DNA from: CAMBDR01 sp046597185
GTDB taxonomy: Bacteria; Pseudomonadota; Gammaproteobacteria; Burkholderiales; Burkholderiaceae_D
DNA length: 11,311 bases
Assembly (NCBI GenBank): GCA_046597185.1
Contig: JBKJLF010000552.1
Location: 1-11,311 of the forward strand
Direction of reading: 5' to 3'
Numbering within the stretch: the stretch's first letter is position 1; every line of letters begins with the position of its first letter. Shown here one piece after another: positions 1 through 8,100 of this stretch. The translations under genes were made by a program, and so were the position numbers. The notes below the pieces were generated by a model. The model saw nothing but the letters and a program-made list of their open reading frames with translations. It did not search any database and had not been told where the DNA came from.

Positions 1-562
1 CATAAAACATGGTACTACTCATGATGGCGGCCCCCGCACTGGAACCGGCGATCACACCGCCATTTTTATATACTTGCCATACTGCCTGCAACATCGGGGT
101 TTGGCTGCCATCCGGCGCAAGCAGGGCTTGCGTGATGCGGCCCTGGTCGCCACCGACAAAATACACGCCACCAGCCGAGCTCACCTTGGCTACCAGCGCC
201 GGGTCACGCACGGCTTGGCGGTAGTCTGGCTCTTTCAGCTTGACTGCCACCGACACCATAAAGGCTTGCGCGCCATAACGGTTGAGCGACTCCACCACAG
301 TTTGGCCCGAGCGCAGGGGGTTGGCTGAAGCCGAGGGGAACACCGCAATTTTTGCGCCCTTGCCTCCCGCCAAATTGACTATTTTTTCCCATACCTGAGC
401 ATTATCCGGGCGCAAAGCGCCGCCGATGATGACCAGGCTACCCTTGATAGCATCCTTTGCTACCGCCTCAGCCACGACCGCCTCGGCCGCAGCGCTGGCA
501 TGCGTCCACAACAAGGTAATGATCACGGTAAGCCGAAAAATCGCGCTAAAAATTTGTTTCAT
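1..562 (-). CDS. Exported cyanophycinase-like S51 peptidase, 5' part only
   Basis: The first 187 codons are present; the 3' end lies beyond the left edge. The ATG (562-560) follows a strong AAGGGGGAG ribosome site. Residues 1-24 form a signal peptide: basic start, hydrophobic core TVIITLLW, then HASA. The mature part starts with a GSLVIIGGAL strand and has the two hallmarks of the cyanophycinase branch of peptidase family S51: GGDQGRI (about 137-143) and the nucleophile elbow GSSAGA (173-178), with Ser175 the expected catalytic serine. Known family members cut cyanophycin, the Asp backbone polymer with Arg side chains, into beta-Asp-Arg dipeptides. The signal peptide implies that this one works in the periplasm or outside the cell, so on foreign polymer rather than an internal store. 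It lies 108 bp downstream of the TonB-dependent receptor on the same strand. The C-terminal half is unseen, so the closely related alpha-aspartyl dipeptidase (PepE) type is not fully excluded, but GGDQ plus the export signal favour cyanophycinase. Confidence 0.85.
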   Translation of the reverse strand, partial: MKQIFSAIFRLTVIITLLWTHASAAAEAVVAEAVAKDAIKGSLVIIGGALRPDNAQVWEKIVNLAGGKGAKIAVFPSASANPLRSGQTVVESLNRYGAQAFMVSVAVKLKEPDYRQAVRDPALVAKVSSAGGVYFVGGDQGRITQALLAPDGSQTPMLQAVWQVYKNGGVIAGSSAGAAIMSSTMFY

Positions 563-587
563 TGCTTGACTCCCCCTTAAAAAAATG

Positions 588-634
588 AGTGGTTTCAATA
601 CCTTGCCAGTATTTACGCCACCCTAAAGACCACT
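588..634 (-). other. Nested inverted repeat between receptor and cyanophycinase genes
   Basis: Plus-strand agtggt (588-593) pairs with accact (629-634), and inside it aatac (597-601) pairs with gtatt (609-613). The RNA of the minus-strand unit could fold into a two-tier hairpin in the 108-bp gap. No U-run follows, so it does not look like an intrinsic terminator. It may affect mRNA processing or the ratio of the two products. The stems are short, so chance is possible. Confidence 0.25.
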
Positions 635-670
635 TCACAACACTTCGACGAAAACTAAACCATGAACAGC

Positions 671-3409
671 TTATTTAAACGCATAATTCAAAGACATATA
701 GAAGAAACGGCCACGCGGATCGGTATAACTTGGGTCGTAACCCGCCAAAAAGCTATACACTTGATTCGAGCGTGGCGGGTTGGTGTCAAACAGATTCTTG
801 ATCCCGGCGCGCAAGCGCAAGTTGCTATTGAACTTATAGCTGCCGCTCAAATCCCACAGCGCATAAGAACTGACGTTACGAATACTGCCATCCTGCAAGG
901 GGTTTTGATCCTGATAACCCTGGTAATAGGTTTGTTGCAGGGTTAAACCGAGTGGGCCACGATCATAATCCAAAGTCAAGGTATGCCGCCAGCGTTGCAC
1001 CACCTGGGTATCCACAAAACGCCCGACGCCACTCACTTCAGGGCTGTTGGCACTGTTTTTGGTTTTGTAGTCGATCACATAAGTGCCATTCAAGCCGACG
1101 CTAAATTTGCCCAAATCGGTTTGCGGGAAGCGCCAGTTGACGCTCAAATCAACGCCCGAGGTTTTGAGCGAACCAATGTTTTTCACCCGCCCATCGACTG
1201 CGGTAATGCGACCGGGGATGCCGGGCAAAGCCGGGTCAGCCGCATCGCGCATGGCGTAGCTGGGGTTAGCCAGGGTGTCGCTAAAGTACGCGCCTTCATT
1301 CGAGAGCAAGGTATCCGACTTTTTGATGGCCCAGTAATCGAGCGAGGCATTCCATGCTTTGGTGGGTTCAATCACGATACCAAAGGAGACTTGGTCCGAG
1401 GTTTCCGGCTTTAAATTGGCCGTGCCGCCTTTGATCAGATCGGGCTGGATGCCGCAATAATCCGGGTTTTTGGTGTTATCGATATTACCCACTTTAATAC
1501 AACCAAGGGGGTCATTGTAAATGCCACTGGTTTGGCCGGTGCGCGAGGGTTCGCGCAAATCGGCCAGCGTGGGCGCGCGGAAACCGCTGCTATACGAACC
1601 GCGTACCACCACTTCCTTGGCCGGATTCCAACGCACGCCCACCTTGGGGTTGGTGGTGCTGCCGACATCGTTATAGCTATCGTAGCGCAAGGCCAATTGC
1701 GCTTCCAGGGTTTTGGTAAAAGGCAAACTCAATTCGGCATAGCCCGCTTTCACGGTGCGGCTGCCGCCATAGGCCACCGCCGTGCCATCGCCCCGGATTT
1801 CGCCCGCCGCCAACAAGGCTGAGGGGGTAAATTGCAGTTTTTCCCGGCGAAACTCGACACCCAGCGCCAAACCTGCTTTGCCACCGCCCAGTTCAAACAC
1901 TTCCCGCGAGAGTTTAAAGTCAAATGCATCGGTGGTAGCGCTGGATTGGCGCGCCGCATCGCTGATTTTTGCCGCTGCCAACAACGCCGCCCCTTCACTG
2001 CCGGAAGGCCCAAACGGATTAATTTTACCCGTCAAAAAAGCAGCGTTAAAGGCTGACGTGCGCACATAGCCATCAATATATTTATCATCGACCCGGCTGG
2101 TGCTGTGGTTGAAGGCGGTATCGTAATCCCAGCCGGAGAAATTGCCTTTGGCCCCAAGCACGAGGCGCTCGGCCACCGCATCCACTTCATTGGTACGCGG
2201 CCCCGCTTCGGACAAGCGCAAACCGACGCGCAACGGGGTTTTATTGGTGGTAATTAATTCATTCGGGTAAAACGCGCCCGTTAGCGGATAATTTAAATTC
2301 GTTACCGTCAAGGGGCTGATGCGATAGGTGGTTTTGGTGTCGCTATACAGCACTTCGGCCGATAAGGTGTGATCCGGGTTGATGGCAAACTGGCCGCGCG
2401 CCAAAAACGAGGCGCGTTTGGATTCGGGGTAGATTTCGGTATCGTGCAAATAATCGTAAAAACAAGCCTTGTTGCCGACAAAGCTATCGGGCGAGAAAAT
2501 GGTGGCGGGCGGGTTACAGGTGGGCGCACTCGGGTTCAGGCGCGAACCAGTGGCCCCGCCGCTGGCGGTAGTGCGGCGCACGTTGGCGGGAAAGGTGTTG
2601 GAACTGCCCACATCAAGATTAATATCGGGCTGAAAAGCCGAGCCGATCCAGTCACGCTGGGTCGAGCGCATGCCGCCGACATTTTGGAAATTGGCCACAC
2701 CCATCAGGTTATAGCCATCTGCGCCCAGCTTGCCAAAGCCGCCGGCCAGTGTGACGATTTTCTTATCCGCACCGCCGTGTTGGGTGTCGCCATAATATAC
2801 CGAGGCTTCACCGCCCTGGTAGTCTGGCCGGGTAATGAAGTTGATCACGCCGCCGATGGCATCGGCACCGTAAATGGCGGAAGCACCGTCTTTTAACACT
2901 TCGACCCGCGCAATCGCCGCCGAAGGAATCGAATTCAAATCCACGCCGGAAGCGCTGCCGGGCGAAGCAAAGTTAGCCAGACGCCGACCGTTCAACAAAA
3001 TCAAGGTGGATGAAACACCGATACCACGCAAATTGGCACCATTAAAACCGCGCTGGGTGCCACCGTTATCGCTAAAACTGGCCCCATCGGTTAAGGCGGC
3101 GGCGCTGGCGGAAATTTTACTGAGCAATTCCGCTGCGGTGGTAGCACCGGCTTTTTCGATATCTTCGCGCCGTATGGTTTGAATCGGCAAGGCGGTTTCA
3201 CTGGCCAGACGCTTGATCGATGAACCGGTAATCTCCACTTTTTGCACTTTCACCGTCTCATCCGGGCCGGATGTGCTTTGCGCCCAGGCCGGTACGCTCA
3301 AAACTGCCATGCTGGCTAGTGCGTGCGCTACCGATAGCGCCAAAGGGTGCAGGGTAAATTGTCTGTGGGTTTGCTGGGATTGCTGGGATTGCTGGGGTTG
3401 GCTTGACAT
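671..3409 (-). CDS. TonB-dependent outer-membrane receptor
   Basis: This 912-residue protein is of normal length for a TonB-dependent transporter. The frame is open up to 3559, but the ATG at 3409 is chosen because AGGAGGAAG lies just upstream and a signal peptide follows (hydrophobic core to about 40, cleavage near AWA-Q, residue 43). The 50 extra residues of the longer reading are low-complexity and basic, encoded by A-tracts. The plug domain spans about 70-195, with IQTIRREDIEKAGATTAAEL and the conserved DGASAIYGADAIGGVINFIT. The barrel fills about 200-912, with the typical GSYSSGFRAPTLADL stretch near 604-618. Two Cys pairs (298/316 and 637/652) probably form disulphides in external loops. 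The protein ends NYAFK rather than with the usual terminal aromatic residue. Such receptors import large or scarce substrates using the proton-motive force via TonB-ExbBD. The substrate cannot be read from sequence; the neighbouring exported cyanophycinase suggests cyanophycin fragments or beta-aspartyl peptides. Confidence 0.93.
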   Translation of the reverse strand: MSSQPQQSQQSQQTHRQFTLHPLALSVAHALASMAVLSVPAWAQSTSGPDETVKVQKVEITGSSIKRLASETALPIQTIRREDIEKAGATTAAELLSKISASAAALTDGASFSDNGGTQRGFNGANLRGIGVSSTLILLNGRRLANFASPGSASGVDLNSIPSAAIARVEVLKDGASAIYGADAIGGVINFITRPDYQGGEASVYYGDTQHGGADKKIVTLAGGFGKLGADGYNLMGVANFQNVGGMRSTQRDWIGSAFQPDINLDVGSSNTFPANVRRTTASGGATGSRLNPSAPTCNPPATIFSPDSFVGNKACFYDYLHDTEIYPESKRASFLARGQFAINPDHTLSAEVLYSDTKTTYRISPLTVTNLNYPLTGAFYPNELITTNKTPLRVGLRLSEAGPRTNEVDAVAERLVLGAKGNFSGWDYDTAFNHSTSRVDDKYIDGYVRTSAFNAAFLTGKINPFGPSGSEGAALLAAAKISDAARQSSATTDAFDFKLSREVFELGGGKAGLALGVEFRREKLQFTPSALLAAGEIRGDGTAVAYGGSRTVKAGYAELSLPFTKTLEAQLALRYDSYNDVGSTTNPKVGVRWNPAKEVVVRGSYSSGFRAPTLADLREPSRTGQTSGIYNDPLGCIKVGNIDNTKNPDYCGIQPDLIKGGTANLKPETSDQVSFGIVIEPTKAWNASLDYWAIKKSDTLLSNEGAYFSDTLANPSYAMRDAADPALPGIPGRITAVDGRVKNIGSLKTSGVDLSVNWRFPQTDLGKFSVGLNGTYVIDYKTKNSANSPEVSGVGRFVDTQVVQRWRHTLTLDYDRGPLGLTLQQTYYQGYQDQNPLQDGSIRNVSSYALWDLSGSYKFNSNLRLRAGIKNLFDTNPPRSNQVYSFLAGYDPSYTDPRGRFFYMSLNYAFK
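3372..3398 (-). repeat. Three in-frame 9-bp tandem repeats in the receptor gene
   Basis: The plus strand reads tgctgggat, tgctgggat, tgctggggt. On the coding strand this gives the Gln/Ser-rich QPQQSQQSQQ ahead of the signal-peptide core. Unit gain or loss would keep the frame and only change the length of the signal peptide's N-region. Confidence 0.7.
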
Positions 3410-3414
3410 TGCTA

Positions 3415-3423
3415 CTTCCTCCT
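3415..3423 (-). promoter_or_regulatory. Strong ribosome binding site that fixes the receptor start
   Basis: The minus strand reads AGGAGGAAG; AGGAGG is 8 nt before the ATG at 3409-3407. It decides between this start and the upstream in-frame one at 3559. Confidence 0.85.
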
Positions 3424-3473
3424 CGTATAGACTAATTGATGATTTGCTGGTTGTTGTATTCTGTTGCGTGCTG

Positions 3474-3505
3474 TTTTTTGCGATTTTGCGTTTTTTGCGT
3501 TTTTT
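3474..3505. other. Run of T-tracts upstream of the receptor gene
   Basis: T-tracts lie at 3474-3479, 3484-3487, 3491-3496 and 3500-3505, their centres 8-9 bp apart and separated by GCG-type spacers. They sit in the 187-bp gap between regulator and receptor. Tracts near helical phase can bend DNA, and this could be part of the receptor's own promoter region, although no convincing -35/-10 pair was found. A nearby GC-rich imperfect hairpin (about 3511-3540) lacks a T-run in the minus-strand direction and is not a terminator of the regulator gene. Confidence 0.3.
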
Positions 3506-3596
3506 AGAATGAGCGCGCCCCTCACGCTCAGGGAGCGCAATCAATCCACAGGCACGCAATCAGGAAACGGGTTTAGCGACCGGGTTTAGCTGCTAT

Positions 3597-4631
3597 TCAT
3601 TTTTTCTTGGGTTTGACATGGCCGCCCTCCCGATGTTTGGGTAACACATCGGCATCGAGCAAATAAGCCGACAAGGCTTCGGTAAGTTTGATCGCTTTCT
3701 CGACGTTCTTTTTATTGGACACCATTAAACTGCTGACCAAGGCTTCGATCACGGTAATGGCGGCGCTGGCGCTGCTGGGTAAAACCGGGTGGGTACTGGG
3801 GGCCAGCAGTAAAAAGTCACTCAAACTGGCCAAGGGCGATGCGGCAGAATCGGTAATCGAGACGATGCAGGTTTGATGGTCACGCGCGAAATGGCCGAGT
3901 TTGATGGCGTCATGCGCGTAGCGCGGGAAGGAAATCAAGACCAACAAATCTTTATCCCCCACTTGCGCCAAATGCCCGGCGGCCACTTCGGTGCCACCAT
4001 ACGCCACCACTTCCACCACATGGTTGCAAAACGGTTGCAGGTGCAGCGCCAGCATACCTGCCAAATGCGCGCTCAAGCCAAAACCCATCACATACACCGT
4101 GCGCGCCTTGACGATGCGCGCCACCACCTGGTTGATTAAGTCATTGTTTAATTCTTGCCGTGCCGCTTCAATATTGGCGCGGGTGTATTCAAAACTGGCT
4201 TGCGCGGGTGATGTGGCTTGGCTGCGCTGCTCAATGGTATTGCGCAACTTTTCCACGGGTTGAAACACCGTTTGCAAGGTTTCTGCCACTTCATTGCGCA
4301 TGGCGGAATAATTGGTGAAGCCCAAATCACGCGCAAAACGGCTGATGGTGGCGGTGGAAACCTGGCAAGACTCGGCCAAATCTTCAATCCCCAAAGCGGT
4401 TACCCGCACTTGATGGCGCAACAAATAATTGGCAATCGCCTGATACGAGGCCGAGCCAGTACTTAACACCTGCAATAAGCTTTGCCCCAGTTGGGAACGG
4501 GCGAAGGCTTGCTCCGGGCTGGCAATATCCACCACCATGGCACTTACCGGGTTTGGGTCAGGATTCGTTTTAGCCATAACGCGTTTCGCAAAAATGAGTT
4601 GGTTGGGAAGACCTGAAGTCTTGATGAACAT
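3597..4631 (-). CDS. RpiR/MurR-family transcriptional regulator (HTH + SIS)
   Basis: A 344-residue reading from the ATG at 4631, which has AGGTAAAG just upstream. A TTG 10 codons earlier (4661) lies inside a palindrome and is less likely; an ATG at 4577 is possible but has no clear ribosome site. Residues about 50-125 are the N-terminal HTH_6 domain, with the helix-turn-helix around LAESCQVSTATISRFARDLG (85-104). Residues about 165-300 are a SIS domain, with the opening VYVMGFGLSAHLAG and the ISFPRYAHD segment. The C-terminus is Lys-rich (KPKKK). Family members bind phosphosugars or other small ligands through SIS and usually control the catabolic genes beside them. It lies 187 bp upstream of the receptor gene on the same strand, so it probably controls itself, the receptor and the cyanophycinase. 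Its ligand is unknown; SIS domains classically bind phosphosugars, so a link to a peptide polymer is inference from context only. Confidence 0.92.
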   Translation of the reverse strand: MFIKTSGLPNQLIFAKRVMAKTNPDPNPVSAMVVDIASPEQAFARSQLGQSLLQVLSTGSASYQAIANYLLRHQVRVTALGIEDLAESCQVSTATISRFARDLGFTNYSAMRNEVAETLQTVFQPVEKLRNTIEQRSQATSPAQASFEYTRANIEAARQELNNDLINQVVARIVKARTVYVMGFGLSAHLAGMLALHLQPFCNHVVEVVAYGGTEVAAGHLAQVGDKDLLVLISFPRYAHDAIKLGHFARDHQTCIVSITDSAASPLASLSDFLLLAPSTHPVLPSSASAAITVIEALVSSLMVSNKKNVEKAIKLTEALSAYLLDADVLPKHREGGHVKPKKK

Positions 4632-4645
4632 CACTTTACCTGCAT

Positions 4646-4661
4646 TTGAAAATATTTTCAA
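4646..4661. promoter_or_regulatory. Perfect 16-bp palindrome, candidate operator
   Basis: ttgaaaatattttcaa is its own reverse complement and lies 15 bp before the regulator's preferred ATG. A further half-site ttgaaaat occurs at 4668-4675. RpiR-type regulators commonly bind AT-rich inverted repeats of TGAAA...TTTCA shape, so autoregulation is likely. The preferred start at 4631 leaves the site in the 5' untranslated region or promoter. Confidence 0.6.
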
Positions 4662-4750
4662 GGAATTTTGAAAATTTTTTTACATAAGACTTTTTTATGA
4701 AAATAAACATACAAAATGGAGTCTCATGCAGCGTAAAAACAGGCCAAAAA

Positions 4751-4815
4751 CAGTCCACCACGGTTTTGCAGCGGCTTCCAAGAGTGGGCTAAGTCGGCGT
4801 TTTCAAAAAATCCGG
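4751..4815. repeat. Left copy of 65-bp direct repeat
   Basis: It starts cagtccaccacggttttgca and ends aaaaaatccgg. It matches 11176-11240 at 64 of 65 positions, the one difference being T at 4785 against G at 11210. The copies are in the same orientation and bracket the large NACHT gene. Weaker similarity continues to about 4850 with a 1-nt indel. Confidence 0.95.
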
Positions 4816-4865
4816 CAAGCAATCTTCGTCCGGATGGCAAAAAACGGCTGCACACACAACGGCGG
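4789..4865 (-). pseudogene. Remnant of the 3' end of the gene at the right edge
   Basis: Read on the minus strand, the left repeat ends in codons for DEDCLPDFLKTPT and TAG, against DEDDLPDFLKTPT and TAG at the right edge. Upstream of these codons nucleotide similarity persists (both have CCGTTTTT and GAAGAT blocks), but a 1-nt indel puts it out of frame, and a stop appears within about 40 codons. It is best read as a broken or foreign copy of that gene's tail. The upstream limit is uncertain. Confidence 0.5.
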
Positions 4866-5137
4866 TGCAGATAGTTGCGGTCGCTTTCGGCATATTGGCA
4901 GGCATCGGTCATTTTGGTGCGGTGCCATGGGTGCGTTTTTCCCATGATGTGCTGATGCTGTGTTCATCAAGATGAGTTTGGTTTGTTCTCTGACGCTTTG
5001 GCTAGTTATTACTCAATCTCTCGTCAGTAACAACAATTTAATGAGAATATGGGTGTTGTAAGGTAAAATGGAAGTGTACGCCTTGATCAATTCAGCGTAA
5101 TACTTATGCGACTCTAGCGCCCACAACCATTTTTCAG

Positions 5138-5143
5138 TATAAA
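5138..5143 (+). promoter_or_regulatory. Possible -10 element of the NACHT gene
   Basis: TATAAA lies 18 bp before the ATG, without a good -35 match at the proper distance. If used, transcription would start about 5-10 nt from the ATG, giving a nearly leaderless message. This would fit the absence of a Shine-Dalgarno sequence before 5162. A weaker alternative pairs ttgatc (5083-5088) with tatgcg (5105-5110). Confidence 0.3.
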
Positions 5144-5161
5144 TTTTTACCCAAATCGCAC

Positions 5162-8100
5162 ATGGAAATACTTCTTCATCTTACAGATCTCCATTTCGGA
5201 TGCGAGGGCGACAAGCCCGCAGCTAAGGCAAAGCGGCGCGTGTGTTTAAAAACGCTTCTGGATAAAATTTCAGAGTTGCCGCCTGAATGGAAACCTACGA
5301 TCATATGCATCTCAGGTGATTTGGTCTGGCGTGCTGCAACATCCGATTATATTGATGCCAAATCGTGGCTAGACCTACTTCTCAAATTCTGCGGTTTGAC
5401 GTATGACAAAATTGTTCTTTGTGTTGGCAATCACGAAGTAGACCGAGCAAAAGCGATAAAATTATCTCGCCCCGACAATGCTCATGAAGCAGATCAAATA
5501 CTGGATCCGCCATTGCCGGAGCATCTTGTTTCGCTATTTTCGACATTCACTCAGTTCTGTAAAGACAACGATATACCAAGCCTAAAACTTGGTGGTTTCG
5601 AATCGTATCTGGTTGGTGAACGTACTGTAAACAACATTCGTTTCGTGGTACTCAATTCGGCATGGTGCTCGAAAGACGGCAGTGATCAAACCAAACTTTG
5701 GCTTGGCCTTCCACATCTCCGTTATTTAGAAGCGAACTGCCAACTTGCTCATCTGGGACAAGATAACAGCGCGCCGTTTACAGTGGCATTGATGCATCAT
5801 CCATTCGAATGGCTACATGAAAATGACCAACATGGAACCCAAGGCCGCCCGAATACAAAGGATTATCTGGCAAAACGCTGCAACATAATTTTGACAGGCC
5901 ACACACATGCAGAAGTACGTGACCCAGACCAAATCGCACAGGGAGCACATCACTTTACTGGTGGGGCAACCTATGCAGATGTAAATTATGAAAATAGTTT
6001 CCGTCTTATTCGAATAGAAGATAGCGGCCTTGATTACCAATCTTTTGAGTTTGATCCGCGCTCGGCAGACAATGAATGGAAGTCCCACAAAGTTAAATCG
6101 CTAAGGTTTGATACTGGCACGTCAATCACCCCATCAACAGCACTAGCGGACAATCAACTACAGACTACTGCGATTCGCGCAGCATTACGAAACGACGCCG
6201 TGCAGCAGCAGGCAAGAAAATCGCGCTTAATTCGCCCAACAGGAACACTGCCTAATGTCGTTCCACAAGCGGTATCCGTCCGTGTCAGTCCCCAACATGA
6301 ACGGTTCGACGCACAAGGTGCATTATTACGACGCGAGCAATCTGAACAAATAATGCCATTTTATGACGCAATCCGCCAGGCTCGCCAAACATTACTCTTA
6401 GGCGATTTAGGTTCTGGCAAAAGCTCGCTTGCCGCCGAGCTGGTAATACACACCATTGACAAAACAGAAACAACTCTCGCGTTCTTGGTTCCAGTCAAAT
6501 GTATGAACCTTGCTGGTCATCTGTCACCTCGTGTTCTATTGCAACGGGTCAAAGAATACTTGACGGCCGAATTGATTCTAGGTGCCATAGATATCGATAT
6601 CGCCAGCCTACTTGACCAACACGTGGAAATATTGATTGTATTTGATGGTTTGGATGAACTTTCGCACGATGTTGCGGCACGTTTGCTCCAACAAGCCGCT
6701 AAGCTTACCGAGCATTGGGCTACGATTCAAATCGTCGCAACCGCAAGACCAGTCGAAATGCAAGGGGTTTCATTCGCCGATTGGCGACTTGTCCACACCA
6801 CTGCGTTAGATCGGTCGGCAAAGCAAATATTTCTGTTAGAGGAGCTAATAGCGGATGGTGTTACGCCTACTATCGCGAATGAGCGTGCGATTGAATTATC
6901 TCGCGCCCTCGCCGCCCTTCCTGCTCTGGCTGACTTGACAACATCGCCACTCACAATTCGGCTGATATATCCACAAATCAAACTGGCAACTGCATCAGAA
7001 TCGCTCACACTGGGCAATTTGCTGTATCAACTGTTGATAGAGCGCCTGGAGGGGTGGCAAAAACGCGATGATAAGCCAGAAAACTTTGCGCATTTCCAAA
7101 GTATCTTGCCGAACGCCGAAGCGAAGATGATATTTTTTGCAATTTTGGCAAGGCGTGCGGCGTGCGGTACACGCACTACGCTTGATGAAGCAAAGGCGAT
7201 CTTGGCAGAATCAGCAGGACAATTTCCCGGCGCAAACCAATTCCAGCTTGCAGCGGAAGCCTTGAACTATTTTGAGTGGTTGGGACTGATCATCAAAACC
7301 GACTGCATAGAATTTCCGCTTCAACCTCTTGCCGAAGTTGCTACCGCTGTTGGGTTACTGAATGAGTGGGTAGGTTCAACCCCGATCAACTTACCGGACT
7401 GGACTAAGTGGCGGGTAGTGTCATTCGTTGCAGCAATTGCTCGGCGTCGGGGTTCGTTGCAAAAAATTAATACACCGCTACAAACCTTTATCGCGGGTTT
7501 ATTGGCACGAGAGTCAGAAAATTTTCCGGCAGCCTGCTACATCATTGCCGAGACAAACGATGTGGATTATGCACACTTTGCAGTCAAAGCGTTTGGCGGT
7601 CTTGGCCAGCAACCGATTAGAGTTATTCATGAAGAGCCAGTTGTATCCGCACGCAATATCGCAAGAACGATTTGGCTTGCGGACGACACTGGATTCGCGT
7701 GGTTTTTTTCACAATATCTTGATCCAAGGTATCCATTATCGAATTGGGGTAGTGCGGGTATAGCAAGCGTATTTCGAGAATGGGCCGCGCTTTCCATGGG
7801 ACATTTGCCAGCGTCACAACAGCAGCGACTTACAACCATGGTAGCCCCTTATCTGGCGACAGGAGGTGGGCATTTTCACGGCGCTTTGGAAATCCTATCG
7901 CTACTTGTACCTGAGGCATTCACTACTAAAGATAAGATTTGGCATCAATCATCGGCGCTTGATGATGGGCATTTTAGCCCTGCGGTTCAAAAAGAATTCA
8001 CTGTTCTCGCGCACAATAAGGATATCCGTCCATTACTTGACGAAATCTTACTTGCACGATTGGCGGGAAATAGTATGGGCGCGGCGGCGTTATGGCTTGA

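Larger units (their letters stand above)
4662..5161. other. 500-bp gap: regulator promoter region, left direct repeat, remnant, 5' region of the NACHT gene
   Basis: The first part (4662-4740) is strongly AT-rich and probably holds the minus-strand promoter of the regulator. The direct repeat follows at 4751-4815, then degraded sequence up to about 4950. That contains one hairpin, catggg (4926-4931) with cccatg (4941-4946), without a T-run. From about 4960 to 5161 the DNA becomes AT-rich like the large gene. A 10-codon frame at 5069-5101, preceded by aagg, is too short to call. No RNA gene was recognised. Confidence 0.6.

Noticed and set aside
9..392. Several overlapping open frames on both strands
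   Set aside because: They lie antisense to, or out of frame with, the cyanophycinase, whose motifs and signal peptide are clear in the frame running off the edge.
3511..3540. GC-rich imperfect hairpin after the regulator gene as terminator
   Set aside because: In the direction of transcription it is followed by A-tracts, not T-tracts, and the stem is bulged.
3410..3559. Upstream in-frame start of the TonB receptor
   Set aside because: It would put 50 low-complexity basic residues before a good signal peptide and ignores the strong ribosome site at 3415-3423.
4726..4947. Plus-strand 73-codon frame with GGAG before its ATG
   Set aside because: It reads through the 65-bp repeat. Its similarity to the plus-strand frame at 11175-11243 comes only from the repeated DNA, and the composition does not look like a protein family.
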